A stretch of DNA of 64,000 nt from Brachionus plicatilis (taxonomy: Eukaryota; Rotifera; Eurotatoria; Ploima; Brachionidae): positions 1,030,254 through 1,094,253 of the forward strand of contig QEOQ01000508.1 of assembly GCA_010279815.1 (NCBI GenBank), given 5' to 3'. Below are positions 33,589 to 46,300 of this stretch, piece after piece. The first letter of the stretch is position 1. Each line of letters opens with the position of its first letter. The translations under genes and the position numbers were made by a program. Below the pieces are notes generated by a model. That model was not told where the DNA came from. It ran no database searches and saw nothing but the letters and a program-made list of their open reading frames with translations.

Positions 33589-33701
33589 TTATTGCCTAAT
33601 TATACATGCTTTTGCTATTGCTAGTCTTGCAGCCATTGCTTTTGGAGCAACAGCTTTCTGAATATACTTCAGTGGCATTGCTAAAAGCTTTTGGTTTACT
33701 G
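33589..33701 (-). CDS. Candidate terminal exon or short cationic peptide, unknown
   Basis: On the minus strand a TTTCTTTAG acceptor at 33702 is followed by an open block that stops at 33589. It reads VNQKLLAMPLKYIQKAVAPK and then AMAARLAIAKACIIRQ. The Ala/Lys-rich amphipathic composition is unlike the AT-driven noise around it. An internal ATG would give a 29-residue cationic peptide (MPLKYIQKA...). Upstream exons could not be identified with confidence, and no family was recognised. It may be the tail of a gene on the minus strand or a decayed remnant. Confidence 0.3.
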
Positions 33702-34442
33702 CTAAAGAAATAATGTGAAAGTAATAATAATTGTTGGAACAAAAACAACAAGAACATATTTTACTTTCTGATCATTACTATCAAATTTCACCTTTTTTAA
33801 AGCTGATTAAAATCAAATCAATTTATCAAAATTAACTTTTTATCTAATTCAACAGCAAGTAATTATTTTCAATAAAAATAAACTTAAATAAACAATCTAT
33901 TCAATTTCAACTTATTAAGTTAATTTTTTGTCCAAAATGTAATTTTTATTTTTTCAACAGAAAGTAATTATTTTGGAAGTACAGGTAATTAACAGGCTCT
34001 ATTTAAAAATAAAAACTTATTCATCATTTTCAAGTAAAATGATAGTAAGTTTGACTTTAAAAGGATTCTGGAGAAATCAATCCAAAAGATTACTGCTTTT
34101 TTTGGTATTCTAATAAATTTTACTTGTTCATTTTATTTTTTATGATATGAGACTGATTTATAAATAACATCAAATGTGAAAAAGAAAATAAAATTTGATT
34201 AGATTTTTTTTTAAAAATCTACATTTGAAATTTGCACGAACTTTTCAGTTTTAAATTAAAAAAATTCATTTAATACTTCACGAGCAAAAATTTAATTCTA
34301 TCTATTTTTTTTACAAAATTTTTTCACCAGATAAGGTAAAAAGGATTAATAAATCTAACTTTCAATCCCTTTTTTTAATTTAACTTTCAAAGCAAATTCT
34401 CTAAAACTTATATTAAAAAACAAAATATTCATATTTCACTAG
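33702..34442. other. Intergenic or intronic, nothing recognised
   Basis: AT-rich DNA in which I could not place the partner exon of the candidate at 33589-33701. Confidence 0.35.
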
Positions 34443-34530
34443 AAATTTATAATTCCTAAAATATAAATTATAAATTATAAATTATAAATTATAAATTATA
34501 AATATTATAAATTATAAAAGTTATAAATTT
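34443..34530. repeat. (TATAAAT)n microsatellite
   Basis: Heptamer units of TATAAAT run nearly perfectly for about ten copies, with one interruption at 34501-34506 and one at about 34518. Confidence 0.85.
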
Positions 34531-35029
34531 TCTTATTACACATTTTGGATCATCAAATGCGAAGCATACATTTCAAAAAATTATTAGAGTTGCTAAATAT
34601 TTAGTTTATTTAAATTTGATAAAACTTAAAAATTTATCATTAATGAATTAATCATTCAAAATGGTGCATTGGGTGTTTGTTATTTTAATTAATTTTGAGC
34701 AAGGACTACCAGTTAGGTCACATTTAAAACGCCTAAATAAAGCGTTTACTATTTCAAAAGTTAGATTTGAAAATAGCATAAAGCATATGAAATTTTTTAA
34801 AATAATTGATTAAACTAAATAAAAGAGTTATAAAATTAGAGTAATTTTCTTTTATTTCAATTAAATCAATTTAATTTAATTTTAGCTAGTAGAATCACAT
34901 TTGTTTTTCAAAAAATTATTAATTTTTTTTGGTATTGAGTCGAATTTTGGGAACATAATTTAGAATACTTGGATTGATTTTCTTCAGCTTATCTAATTAT
35001 CTTGGCTAATGCTGCAGTAATCTCTTTAT
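34531..35029. other. Intergenic, nothing recognised
   Basis: AT-rich spacer with no coding or repeat signal. Confidence 0.4.
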
Positions 35030-35420
35030 TAAGCGATTTACATTAATTTTCAGTGCAACTGAGATCTGTTCGCCGGCCAAGGTACACTTTAATATTTTAC
35101 CATTGGAAACATTCTTCAACTTATTAATTGAATTGAATTAGTAACACCCCATCTTTTCTAGAAAATCCATAGATGGAAGTAAATTTTTTCCTAAAATGTC
35201 GGCATATCTGTGAGAGGTAAATCTTCAGTCATAATTATGTAGACCCTTATAGCTCATAAAACACTAAAATCCAATAGAACCACTTCCTCAATTCATTCGT
35301 TCAATAATAACATTCTACATTATACTTCTTTGAATGCATCTTTCTGAAATCGGCATTTTCTGTTGTCTACTTCAATTTTCATTTCGTCACCTGGACTTTG
35401 TTTTTAATTTGAGAAAAAAA
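35030..35420 (-). pseudogene. Probable Tc1/mariner transposase relic
   Basis: Translation of the minus strand gives GSGSIGF, a stop, CFMSYKGLHNYD, a stop, then RFTSHRYADILGKNLLPSMD. That order resembles the middle of Tc1-like transposases (GGGSVMVWGCF...GxLxxxxYxxIL...LLPS), interrupted by stops. Neighbouring frames contain further Lys-rich coding-like pieces. Terminal repeats were not found. It is clearly non-functional if the assignment is right. Confidence 0.4.
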
Positions 35421-35999
35421 CTTTTTCCAGCTTTTTATAATTTTTTTTTTTTAAATTCGATGCTTTTTTTTTCTATTGACAATTTTCAACTGTTTGCTTG
35501 AACATGTGATGGTGAAGTTCTGTTTTTTACCAGTGACAATTGGTGATTGGTCTCAAAAGCGATTCAATTTTCTTTATTATTTCAAAATTTTTTTTATTAT
35601 TTATTTTAATTTGGGTGTCAATTAAAATATTCTAAGGAAAAGCATTCCTTGCTTCAAAAAAGATATTTAGTTCAGCAATAAATGTGTTTTAAAAATTCAT
35701 AGGAAAAAACTAAATTGATCACGATCATTTGGTATCCAATTAGAAGTTGCACGCAAAAACTTCTTGTTTGGTCAACTTATTCATGTCTGTCTTAACTGAC
35801 AAATTTTATTTAATCTATGCAAAAAAATTTTGGTCTGATATAGATTAAGTTGTAATTTTTTTAAATTTAATTAATTTATTTAATTAAAGTCTAAGTCCCA
35901 TGAATATATTGAAATACGACTTTTAAATATAAAAAAGAGTAGAAAAATTTAATATAACACATGTAGCAATCTTTTCCAATTTATGTCTTTTCAACTTTC

Positions 36000-36172
36000 A
36001 TTTTTTTAGCTTATTTACTTTATTTTGATTCTTTTTTTTAATCTCATTTTATTAACTTTAAATTTATTTTTATTTTATTTCATTTTTATTTTATTTTTTT
36101 TTTTATTTTACTTTTTAACTTATTCTGAAGGAGCTTAAGCTCGATACAGAAAACAAATAAATAAAAATAAAA
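36000..36172 (+). mobile_element. 5'-truncated LINE 3' end
   Basis: The words ACTTTTTAACTTATTCTGAA, GGAGCTTAAGCTCGATACAG and the AAATAAATAAAAATAAAA tail match the 3' end of the LINE at 21870-22840 in order. The T-rich sequence before them corresponds to its 3' untranslated region. There is no coding sequence, as expected for a heavily 5'-truncated insertion. Confidence 0.6.
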
Positions 36173-37646
36173 TTAATAGACAATTAAATGTCTATTTTAC
36201 AATTAAGTTAACAATTTTAATCATGATTTCAAAACTTTTTACAAACCATATAGCATTTTATTTCAAATTAGATCCAGATTATTTACACTTTTAAGTGGAT
36301 AAAAATTATTCAGCGACCTGGTTGACAGAATACCTCGAGTAATTTCTCTTGCAAAAACCACAAATGATTTTGCAGATCTGGTGAGTTCAAGAAAAATATT
36401 TATTTAGTTCTCACGAATTAATTGTCGGAAAATGTGATCAAAACAAAGACACTGACCACTTTCAAGACTGATTTAGATAAATTAATTGGAATCATCAAGT
36501 AAATAACCACACTTTCGAAGACAAAAATGAATTTACACTTATTTTGATTTTCTACATGCCAAGACCGCACGACAAAAATAACCAATATTTTATAAAATTC
36601 ATTATAAACAGAACATGACTTAAAATTGACTCTTTAATTTATTTTCTTACCATAAAATGATAAAAATACAAACGGGGGCTCAAAAAAATTGTTCGAAATT
36701 TAAGCTAAAGAAAAAAATAAAGAAAATGTGAATAAATTGTTTACAAAATTTTATTTAGTTTTTAAAAATTAAATTCCATAAAATAATATTTTTTTAGGAA
36801 TGTTAAATGTCAGAAATGACCAATACTCTTAGTGCAATTTGTCTTTTTTGGTCATTTATATTCGAATAATGGTTCATTTTACAGAGAATTTTTTCCTATT
36901 TTAAATAAGTTTGATTTAAATTTTTAGGAGTTATGATAAAAAATAAAATCAAAAAATCGATATTTGATAAAAAAATTCGACAGTTAGTCATTTTTTTAAA
37001 ATATCTTTAAATTAAATTTATATTTTGGCTTTAAATTTTTTTTCACTTATTTAATTGAATTTAAGCTATTTAAAAATTACTTAAATTTACCCAAAATAGT
37101 TAATTATTCAAGAAATAAATGCCTTAGCTTTAATTTGATATAAAATATATTTTAGTTTTACAGTGGCCTGATTGTGAGTCATTATAGTGGATTTGATATT
37201 AAAAAAATAATAAATTAAAAACAGATAATTTTTTTAAATATAATTTTTCATAAAATTTCATTCTGTAAAATATTCATATTTTTTCTAAATTTGAAATTTC
37301 GGACGAGCATTTTTGAAAATCCTTTATAAATAAACTTAAACAAAAATTAAAATATTTTATGATTTTATTTTTTTACTTAATAAATAAAAAAAAAACATAT
37401 ATTTGTCATTTAAAAATTTGAAAAGGACCTTTATAACAAATTTTTTTTTTTTCAATTAATTTTTTTGATAAAAAACCGACAGATATAAAAATTAATTTAA
37501 AACTTATAGCGAATGAATTGACCAGAAGGGCAAGAATGGCGTATTCCAAGCTTCCAATCAATTAAAATAATTGTGCGCATCCAAACGTTTGGGATTACTG
37601 TTTATACAAACAAAATCTAGTCTAAAAAAATTATTTTTTCGTCGTT
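36173..37646. other. Intergenic, nothing firm
   Basis: AT-rich DNA. Fragments such as FTNHIAFYFKLDPDYLHF near 36230-36290 (plus) look weakly coding but are cut by stops and match nothing I know. Confidence 0.3.
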
Positions 37647-40308
37647 TTAATTTATTCTATTCAAAATAATAGCAACAATTAAATAAATATAGACATAAAT
37701 TAATCCTAAACTATTTGAAGCGTTAAAAGTGTCTTGAACCATTTCAGCACTTTTGGTCAAATTGTACTTTGAACCACGCGATAATTCGTGCATTAAACTG
37801 GTTTGCACAAGTCGACCGTTCAAATCCTGTTGGTTCAAAATTTTGAGGTTTTTTTTGGTATACTTTTCATTCTTGTTAACAATCAAATCTTTATTCGATT
37901 CATCTATAATCCATTTAGTTCCTAATTCTTTGATAAAAAATTTCTTAAATTTTTTATTTCAATTTTTTTAAATCAAATACCATTTATATTTAACGATTTT
38001 GAATGATCCCCTTCAAAACCATTTGCTGAGCATTTATAATTTCCGTTTTCAGACTCATCAAAATTCTAAAAAAAATGTTTTACTTTTCTTCTTAATTAAA
38101 AATTAAAAATACTTTTATTTTAAGTTTCGATATAAATTTAAAGTGTTTTTCATGATAAGTGGAGTGAATAGATACAATCTTGGGATGTTTTTTCTTCAAG
38201 ATACTTTTAGGCTCACTTGTTGGACTATATGCTGATTTAAAGCTATAATTATTATTTCGATAGAAACGGTGCCGTCTGCCATGGTCATCTTTGATTTTTA
38301 TTCCATCTTTGAACCAATTAATTGAATTAATTGGATTTCTAAGCACAAAAAAACACAGATATTAAAAAAATTTTATCAAAAATTAGATCGCTTACCCTGT
38401 TATTTCACATACCAATTCTAACTCATTCAAAATGTGTCTATTACTATTATTTTGGTAGTCAGCAAAATGATACATCAAATGTATGGTAGGTTTAACTTAA
38501 AAAATGAATTAAAATTTAAGAATAAAATTGGTGATAATAACTTACAGTTAATGTTAACTTTAAAAAGACGACTTGGATCAGGTTCGATTCCATTCCTGGC
38601 AACACATTCATAGACAGCGCTACTATAGCGAGAAACGTTTTTCTTAAAAAATTGGGTACCAGTTGCTATAAGTTTATCTTAAATAAAAATAAATAAACAA
38701 TTTTATCGACTAGGCATTTTTTTAATTGGAAAAATATTTGAAAATTTTCTTACTGTTTTTATACCAATAGATAAGAGGTAGAGGACTTCCTTCAGCTTCA
38801 CATGTCAGAGTTACATTGTCTCTTTCCTGAGCATTGATAATTATTTGAGAATCGTTATTTCCAACAAAGACAGGTGGCACTTCAATTATTATTTAAATTA
38901 ATAGATTTAATTTTTTTCTCTAAATTATATTTACTTCCAACTTTTAGGTTAATATTTTTTTTTAAACCATTATTCACGTGACAACTATATTGTCCATCAT
39001 GAATTGTATTTACAGGATCAATAACAAGAATCCATTCATTCGGTAGTGGATTTTCAACAGAATAATATTTGTCATTAATTATTCTAATGCTATTCAACGA
39101 TAACAGAATACCATTAAAGTACCAAGCGATCTTAATTTTTAAATGATTAGAAATTATTTTTTTTCACATTCTTGATCAAAGAATTTCAAAAGCTTTGAAG
39201 ATTAATTCAATTAAAATAAAATAAATTAAAAACTCAAGTGGTCATAAATTACAAATTTATTATTTTGACAAGATTTTATTACTTGAGCATAAAATCAATC
39301 TTATCAATTTTTTTATTTTGTTTCGGCTGATAAGAAATCTCATATTGCATTTCTGCTATTGTATCTGGCTGTTGATTATTTAAATTAGCCAGAGCGGAAT
39401 ACTAATATTAGTACAAAATGTTCCCATGAGAAACTTTTTTCTGTTTTAATCAAATTTTTTGCATACTAACTTTATAACTCTTTAAATGGTGAACAATACA
39501 TTTTAGGGAAACCGATTTGCCAACAGTTGCGTTTTGAAAATCATTTGCTTCGATGTACGGAATTTGACTATCTGTGTCTAAATTATTGCTAAATTCATAA
39601 AGAGCATTGACGGCTTAAATAAAAAAATGTTAACATCAAAAAAAAATCTCTTTACTTGAATTTAACTCGTATTAATCCGATTTTAGATTATATTTGCATA
39701 AAATACTTGAATAGAGAAAAAAATTAATCTCTCTTCAAATAGGTTAAAAAAGTAGTTTAAATAAATTGAATTATTTATTTAAAAAAAATTGGCTTTCGAC
39801 TCTAAGAACCTTTTTTTCAAACTTCAGCATCTATAACCTATAGAACTTAATTCTTTAGCCAAGATTTAGAATTTCCCAAAAATTTGGTTCTATCTTCTAA
39901 ATAAGTTAAATATAATTGAAAAAATGGTTAATTACTAATAAAAAAAATTCTATTTTAATAAAATAATAAATAAATAATTTCTTATCCCAACATTAAACAT
40001 TGCACACCCTTTTTGATTATTTTTTCCTTAGTCAGAACTAAGTTTTTTTTGTCCTTTTTGATTGAACTTAAAAGCTTTTTTTTTGGGTTAGGATTTGAAA
40101 AATTATTCTAAAATGACATATACTTAAAAGTGTTCAAATTTTGCTCAATTAAAGAGCGTTTAGAAGGTATTGAAACTAGGAAAAAAATTATTAAAAATAT
40201 TTGAGTAAAATCTGAGTTAAATTTTTTATTAATCAACAAAAAATAACACCTACTTTGCGATCCATTATAAAGAATCAATATTATTAAAACTCCAAATTGA
40301 AATTTCAT
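37647..40308 (-). CDS. Three-Ig-domain, probably GPI-anchored cell-surface protein (lachesin/IgLON-like), nine exons, 447 aa
   Basis: Exons: 40254-40308, 39471-39613, 38935-39130, 38754-38879, 38546-38677, 38396-38495, 38113-38338, 37981-38065, 37647-37927. Phases agree throughout and the sum is 448 codons. Residues 1-18 are a signal peptide (MKFQFGVLIILILYNGSQ). Ig1 has C57, W69 and DGQYSC ending at C116. Ig2 has C158 (LTCEAEGSPLPLIYWYKN), W170 and AVYECVARNG at C198. Ig3 has C247, W259 (INWFKDGI) and GNYKCSANG at C338, with a long basic insertion between. The protein ends in a hydrophobic stretch with no cytosolic tail, after FNASNS, which suggests GPI attachment. Three Ig domains plus GPI is the layout of lachesin and IgLON adhesion proteins of the nervous system; that assignment is by architecture only. 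Confidence 0.82.
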
Positions 40309-43300
40309 TTCGACAAATTATTTCTTAATCGGTTGGGAACTCTTTGTTTTATAATGCTTAAATCATTTCAAGTATTTGATTTTATAAAATCTAAAATTTA
40401 AAAATTAATTTGGTTTTATAATTATAAATTATCAGGGGAACATAATAAAATCAAATATTTTTGATTTAATTTTGATTTTTGAAATTTGTTTTTATAGAGC
40501 CACTAATGATACTCGGACTTTGGCTATTAGTCAGAGAAAAATAAAAAACAAATCAAAAAATAAAATTCTTTAATGACAAAAATTGATGTTTCCTGATTTC
40601 GAGTATGCATCATAGTATGCCAAAGACGAATGGATTATTAGCAAAACGGAAATTTGAATGCTTAATTGTAATTAACTCAGAGAGATCTCTCTCCGAAAAT
40701 TCATCAATGACTTGAAAAATGAATAATCACGAGTTTGGGGAAAAGTTGTGTCTAAACGAGGCCAATTTAAAGAATTAATATTTCCTGAAAATTAAAACTT
40801 GCACTATCAATAAAATTCCGTCTCTATGCTTGTATGTGCTAAATCCCTAAACGTTTCTTAATCTAATTTAAATATATCTCAAATAGTTTAATATTCACAA
40901 AAAGATAAAGAATTAGAATTGATTTGATCGATTTTTTATTGATCATTTGACATATAAATCGAAGGTTAAAACACTTGTGTATTTTTTAAATATATCAAAT
41001 TTAACAATACTATCGAAAAATCATTAATTCTAACGGAACAACTCTTGCCGAGATAAATTTGAATGCTAGAGACAGATTTTTTTTTATCTTTTTGACACAT
41101 TGATTTCTAAAATTAATTCCTATTAATATCGACCCTGTCGAATAAATCAAAAAATTTCTACTTAAATTGTAAAGAATACTTGAGAATTGATAAAACTATA
41201 GAAAACTATTTTATCTCCTCTTTTTATTGTTGCTGTATTAAGCCCGCTCTGACAGCATCCAGTAGAGCTTTTAATTTTACTCCTCTATCAATTCTAATAG
41301 ATTAATTTTTCTTCCAGTTATGGAATTAAAATTTCGTGCTTCCATCACCTGAAGACTATTTTTAATCCATCAAAATATCCAAAGCTATCAAGAAACATGC
41401 CAAAAATTGCGGGGGTTTTAACTAAAGATTCTTTTTTCTCAACTAATTCTCATCAATGAAAAATATCCAAATATGATGAATTACTTTTTTGTGAATAGTT
41501 ATGCAATTTATAAGCAACACTGGTATCAAGTGGCTTGAATGTGGAAACGAGAAAGACAAGCTTCTTGAACATTGGGTCCAAAAATTACTAGTGCTAGATG
41601 GAGATAATATTTAATTTTGAGGCTAGTCTCTAAAGCTAATAACCAAATCAATATGATATTATTTGGTAAATATTTATTATTAATCTGCATTTTTATTGAA
41701 ATTGTAAAAAAGATTTTTTTCTTAATCAAAAAAGATATTGAACTAAAGAGAGAAATGAATCCAGAAAGATAAAATCGCATTTAATTTTTGTTTACTCAAA
41801 AAAATTAGACTGGGTTTTATTGATTTTCAAGAATCTAATCTATTTTGCTCGAGTGGAATGCACCTGAGAGAAGGCAAATTTTTTATCAATAAAATAGATT
41901 TATTAAATTTTGTTTTTTGTCTCTGAATAAAAAATTGGTTAAATAACATCCTAAACTTATCATAGTCGTGCTTCAAGCAATCTATGCAATTCGTGTCAAA
42001 ATTCTCAAGCCTAAGGTTCATGTACAGTGTGATTTGTTAATTAGTTTAAAAAATTTAAATTATTCCTCAAATTAATTTATCTAATATGACGTGATAATAA
42101 TAAGTGTTCAATTTTTTTTCAGTAGAATAAATCGAATTATGTGCACCCACTTTTTGAAAATTAATACCAATTTGTCAACGCCATGCACAACTTTTTATAA
42201 TAGAAAAAAACCATTAAACAAAAATACAAAAGATATTTTTTTAATCCAAAGAGATTCTATGTAATATCAAATTAACAAGTAAAAAAATTCTAGTTAGATA
42301 ATCAATTTTTAAAATATTTTATTTCATCAAAAATGAACACCACAACTTTAATAGATCCCTAATAGTACTTAGCTCTAAGTCTGCTTTACATTTTTCTTCG
42401 AATTTATTTTCTCTCTTTTTGAGGATTCTTGGTTTTATTTAAATGTTATATAAAATTGTTGATTAGAATATTTTTAACTAGTGAAAAAAAAAAATTTAAA
42501 AAATTTTTAATCAAAAATCTGTTCTGTTTGAATGCGAAAATTGAAATTAATTTAGGATGGTTAAAGATGGAACGCCATTTTACGACATAAATTTCCCAAT
42601 TAAAAGTATTTTATTGCATTCTAAAGTTCCAGATGAGTCCTAAAAATTGTTTATCGAGACTAATAAAGAAAAATTGATATTCCAATGAATGAGATAAATT
42701 GGCTTTTATTTCTCTTTCCAACAATTTGCAGACATTGTACTCGAATCGAAATATAACTAATAAAATAACTTGGGATAATAAAATATTTTATAATTAATCT
42801 CGTAAAAAAGGAATGTGTCCAGAATATGAGCTGAATTTATAGCAAAAAATTTTGTTTGTCAAGATAAAATCTATCATTTTTATTTATCAATTTTTGAAAC
42901 GAAAATTATCTATTTCTAAGATTTAAATCGGCTTATTAAAAAAGAATATTGAAGAGGAGTCAACAAAAGATTCAAATAAAAACCCTTGCACAAATCACAA
43001 GTAGCATTTCCAATTAGTCTTTGCCTATAGCAGATAAATAGCTAATGATAAAAAATAGATAAAATTTTTTGTTTTAAATAGCTTAAGAAAACATCAATCA
43101 AGACTTGAGTTTAATTAAAAAAACTCCTATTTGCGCTTGAGATTTGACTCAAGGTTTTTCTTAAATACCTTTCGCGCTGACTACTGACTGTCATTTTTTT
43201 AATTAAAAAAAAAATAATTTTCAAAAAAATATTTTTAAGATTATAAGCGGAAAACAATTGCAATTAGCATTAAAAGAGCATTTTGTTTGTCCTTCTGTTT

Positions 43301-46300
43301 TTTGTGCAAAAAAAAGATGAAATTAGCTTATTTTTGTTTTCGGCAATCTCTCTCTTGGCCCCAGTAGGTTAATATAAAATTAAAATTGATTTCAAGCTAA
43401 AAGATTAGAGAATATTTTCTGAAATCAAAAAACAATCTAAAATTAACTATTAAAATTAAGAAGATAATTTCATACTGTGCTTCCGAAAAAGCTACTTGGT
43501 ATTAAAAATTCTAAAATTACTATTTTATCTATTTTTCTCAATTTTTTTGTTTTTACTTTGTTTTCTTTCTACTAAAATTAGCAATCAATCAAAACTTTTG
43601 TTACTTAGATTAAATCTGGATTAATCAAACACTCGCTGACACTTTTACAATAAAATTTTTGATCTCTAGGAAACTAAAAATTGTAACTCTAACCTTACTT
43701 AGGCGATTAGTAAGTAACAAAAAAAGCTAAGCTTTAGTGGGCTTTTTGTCTATTTTACCATTGTATTTACGTAAAAAGCTTTTAGCAAATGAAGCAATTT
43801 TAGTATGAATACATTTTAAACAATAGACAGGCTTTAATTTGAAATGAGAGGAAAAAATTTGTTCCGTATTGTCGGCTTAAATTTAGTACTGCACAGTTTA
43901 AAATACAAATTTTGAAAGTATTGCCTCATATAAAGTAATTAATTAATAATGAAAGCTAGAGCATATTTTATTAAATGCTTGTTGTTTGTTCTTAATTAAA
44001 TTTTTAATAACAAACAAAAGTGAACAAACGAAAATTTTTCAGTAGAGCAAATTTTTTATAGCATAAAATTTGTCCAAAATTAATTGAAATTTTCCTGGCG
44101 GCACTAGACATGTTAAGAAAAAAAATACGGCAAGTCCAAATAGGCATACTTGATGAATTCAATTTGTTTAGTTTAATAGAAATTAAAAGCACTTAGGTTA
44201 AGATTTAAATTAGTAAAAAAAAATAAAAAGTTCTAGACCTATATTAACTCAATTATAAAACACGAAATCTTGCGTTAAAGCAAAATTTTAAAAAATTCTG
44301 TCCTATCTGCTGAAAAAGCTTTATTTTGAAATACTTTTTTGAGTAAAGTATGTCTTAAAGATATGAAAAATTTACAACTAAACTATTGATATATAGAACA
44401 GTCAGTCAGATTTAAATAAAAAGTTAAATTCGATAAACTGTTGATGCTTAATTAATTTTAACTTTTTAAAAAAATGTATTTTTAGTAAAAACATATTTTA
44501 AATATAAAATTAACCCAAATAAGATAAATATCTTATTTATTTCTTTTGAAGCTTTTACCTTCCAAATCGTGTTGTAACAATTTTTAAATTTTATTTATAA
44601 AATTACATTTAAACACTTTAAAGATAAAACCGCTAATCCATTTGCCAATATTGTTATCTTCCTATGTCTAATATTTTTTTATTTGAGCCAAAAAATTAAA
44701 AGATTATCCTAATTATTAAATTTTACTTAAATTTTAATTAATACTAATAATTTAGTTTTTGGCTAGAATAAATTATTAATGGAAGAAATTCTAAATTTAA
44801 GTTTATTTATAGAGTAAAATTTAAAACTGCAATATCAAGATTTGGATGATAATAACTCCTAAAGAAATGAATCAGAAGTTTGCCTTGTTTTTAAGAATAG
44901 TTTAGAGTTTTTGCTATATTTCTTTAATTTTTTAAACTTGAAAATTTAGAATACAAAAATTAACTCATGAACGATGGCAAATTTTCAAGTCTTGTAAATT
45001 ACTATTTAAACTATTTTTTGTTAAAGACCTTGGTTACAAAACAGCCAGAAACTAATTGATTTTTTAAAAATTTTTGGGTTACGCACAGGGTGTTATCGAA
45101 AAAGCGATCATCAGAGTTAAACCAAGCAAAATCATTAATTTAAATAGAATAAATAACTATTTCCAACAAATATTAGACATGTTCAATTTAAAATATAATA
45201 TTTACCTTATAGCTTTTTTGAATTGACACAAAAAACTTGTAGGAAATCGATTCTGGTTCGCAAATAGAATAAACGAATTGTTTTTTTAAACAATTCAAAT
45301 TCAGAATTTCTAATTTAAATCGATTTTATTTCATTAGATTTCCTGTTATCCTAGAATATAAAGCTAAGAGATTCAAATGAGAAAAATTAAACAAATATTT
45401 AATTGAGTGAAAATAAACTTATTAATAGAATTCGATTTTTTGAGACAAATAAAATTTCTTTTCTTATATAACAAAATTTTATGTTCATTCACACTCTTAA
45501 GCCCTACGAATGCATATTAAACTTGTTGAAAAACATCTCATCAATTCATACTACTCAATAAGAATTGGTAATATATCAAATTTCTCTTTAGATGACAAAG
45601 ATTGCATTCGAGCTCTTTATTTTGGCAATCAACTCTCAAAATTTCTCCCAGATAAATAAAAAAAAATTAATTTATTAATTTCGTTTTTGAAACTAAGCAT
45701 ATTAGAATCTTGATTTAATAATTTGATGAAAATTCCTCTCGACGATATTAGTTGTATATCGGAAAATTTAAAAAATATAAAGCTTGCATTGTTCGTAGTA
45801 TTAACCCATATTTTAAAAATAATAATAATTCAATTTATCCACAATTAAATTTTGAATACAGGCTTGTTTTTAAATATTTGAAGCTTTATCAATGCAATTT
45901 TACTTAATCTATGTTTTGGTCTTTTATCATAAAAAAGATACTTGGCCTAATATTAAATAAATTTTAATTAACAAATTTCTCGATTATTTAGAAAAAAAAT
46001 AATGATTCAAAATTGCATTTGTATTTGATTTTTTACTAGTATTTTCCGATTAGTTCCATTTTAACCTAAATTGAATCTAAGGGAAATAATTTTTATTCTT
46101 CAAATAGTAACATGTATAAAAAAAAACTTTAAAACTTATACCTTAGGGGATATTACCTTTAAGCGATAAATTAGAGCCATGATTTCACATGTAAATTTTT
46201 ACATTGAAGATCGATGTTTATTGTTAGATTAATGACCCATTGTTTGCTGATATAAGTAAGAATGGTCAATATTCCTATAAACATACTTGACATAAAATAT

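Noticed and set aside
34443..34530. Regular direct repeats that might suggest a CRISPR array
   Set aside because: Heptamer microsatellite without spacers, in a eukaryotic genome.
40124..40175. Possible second exon of the Ig gene after the signal peptide
   Set aside because: Its phase does not fit the next exon, whereas joining the signal-peptide exon directly to 39613 does.
41827..42021. 64-codon minus-strand frame with NCIDCLKHDYDKFRML
   Set aside because: The composition is mildly coding-like, but there is no family, no partner exons and no conserved motif. Not enough to call a gene.
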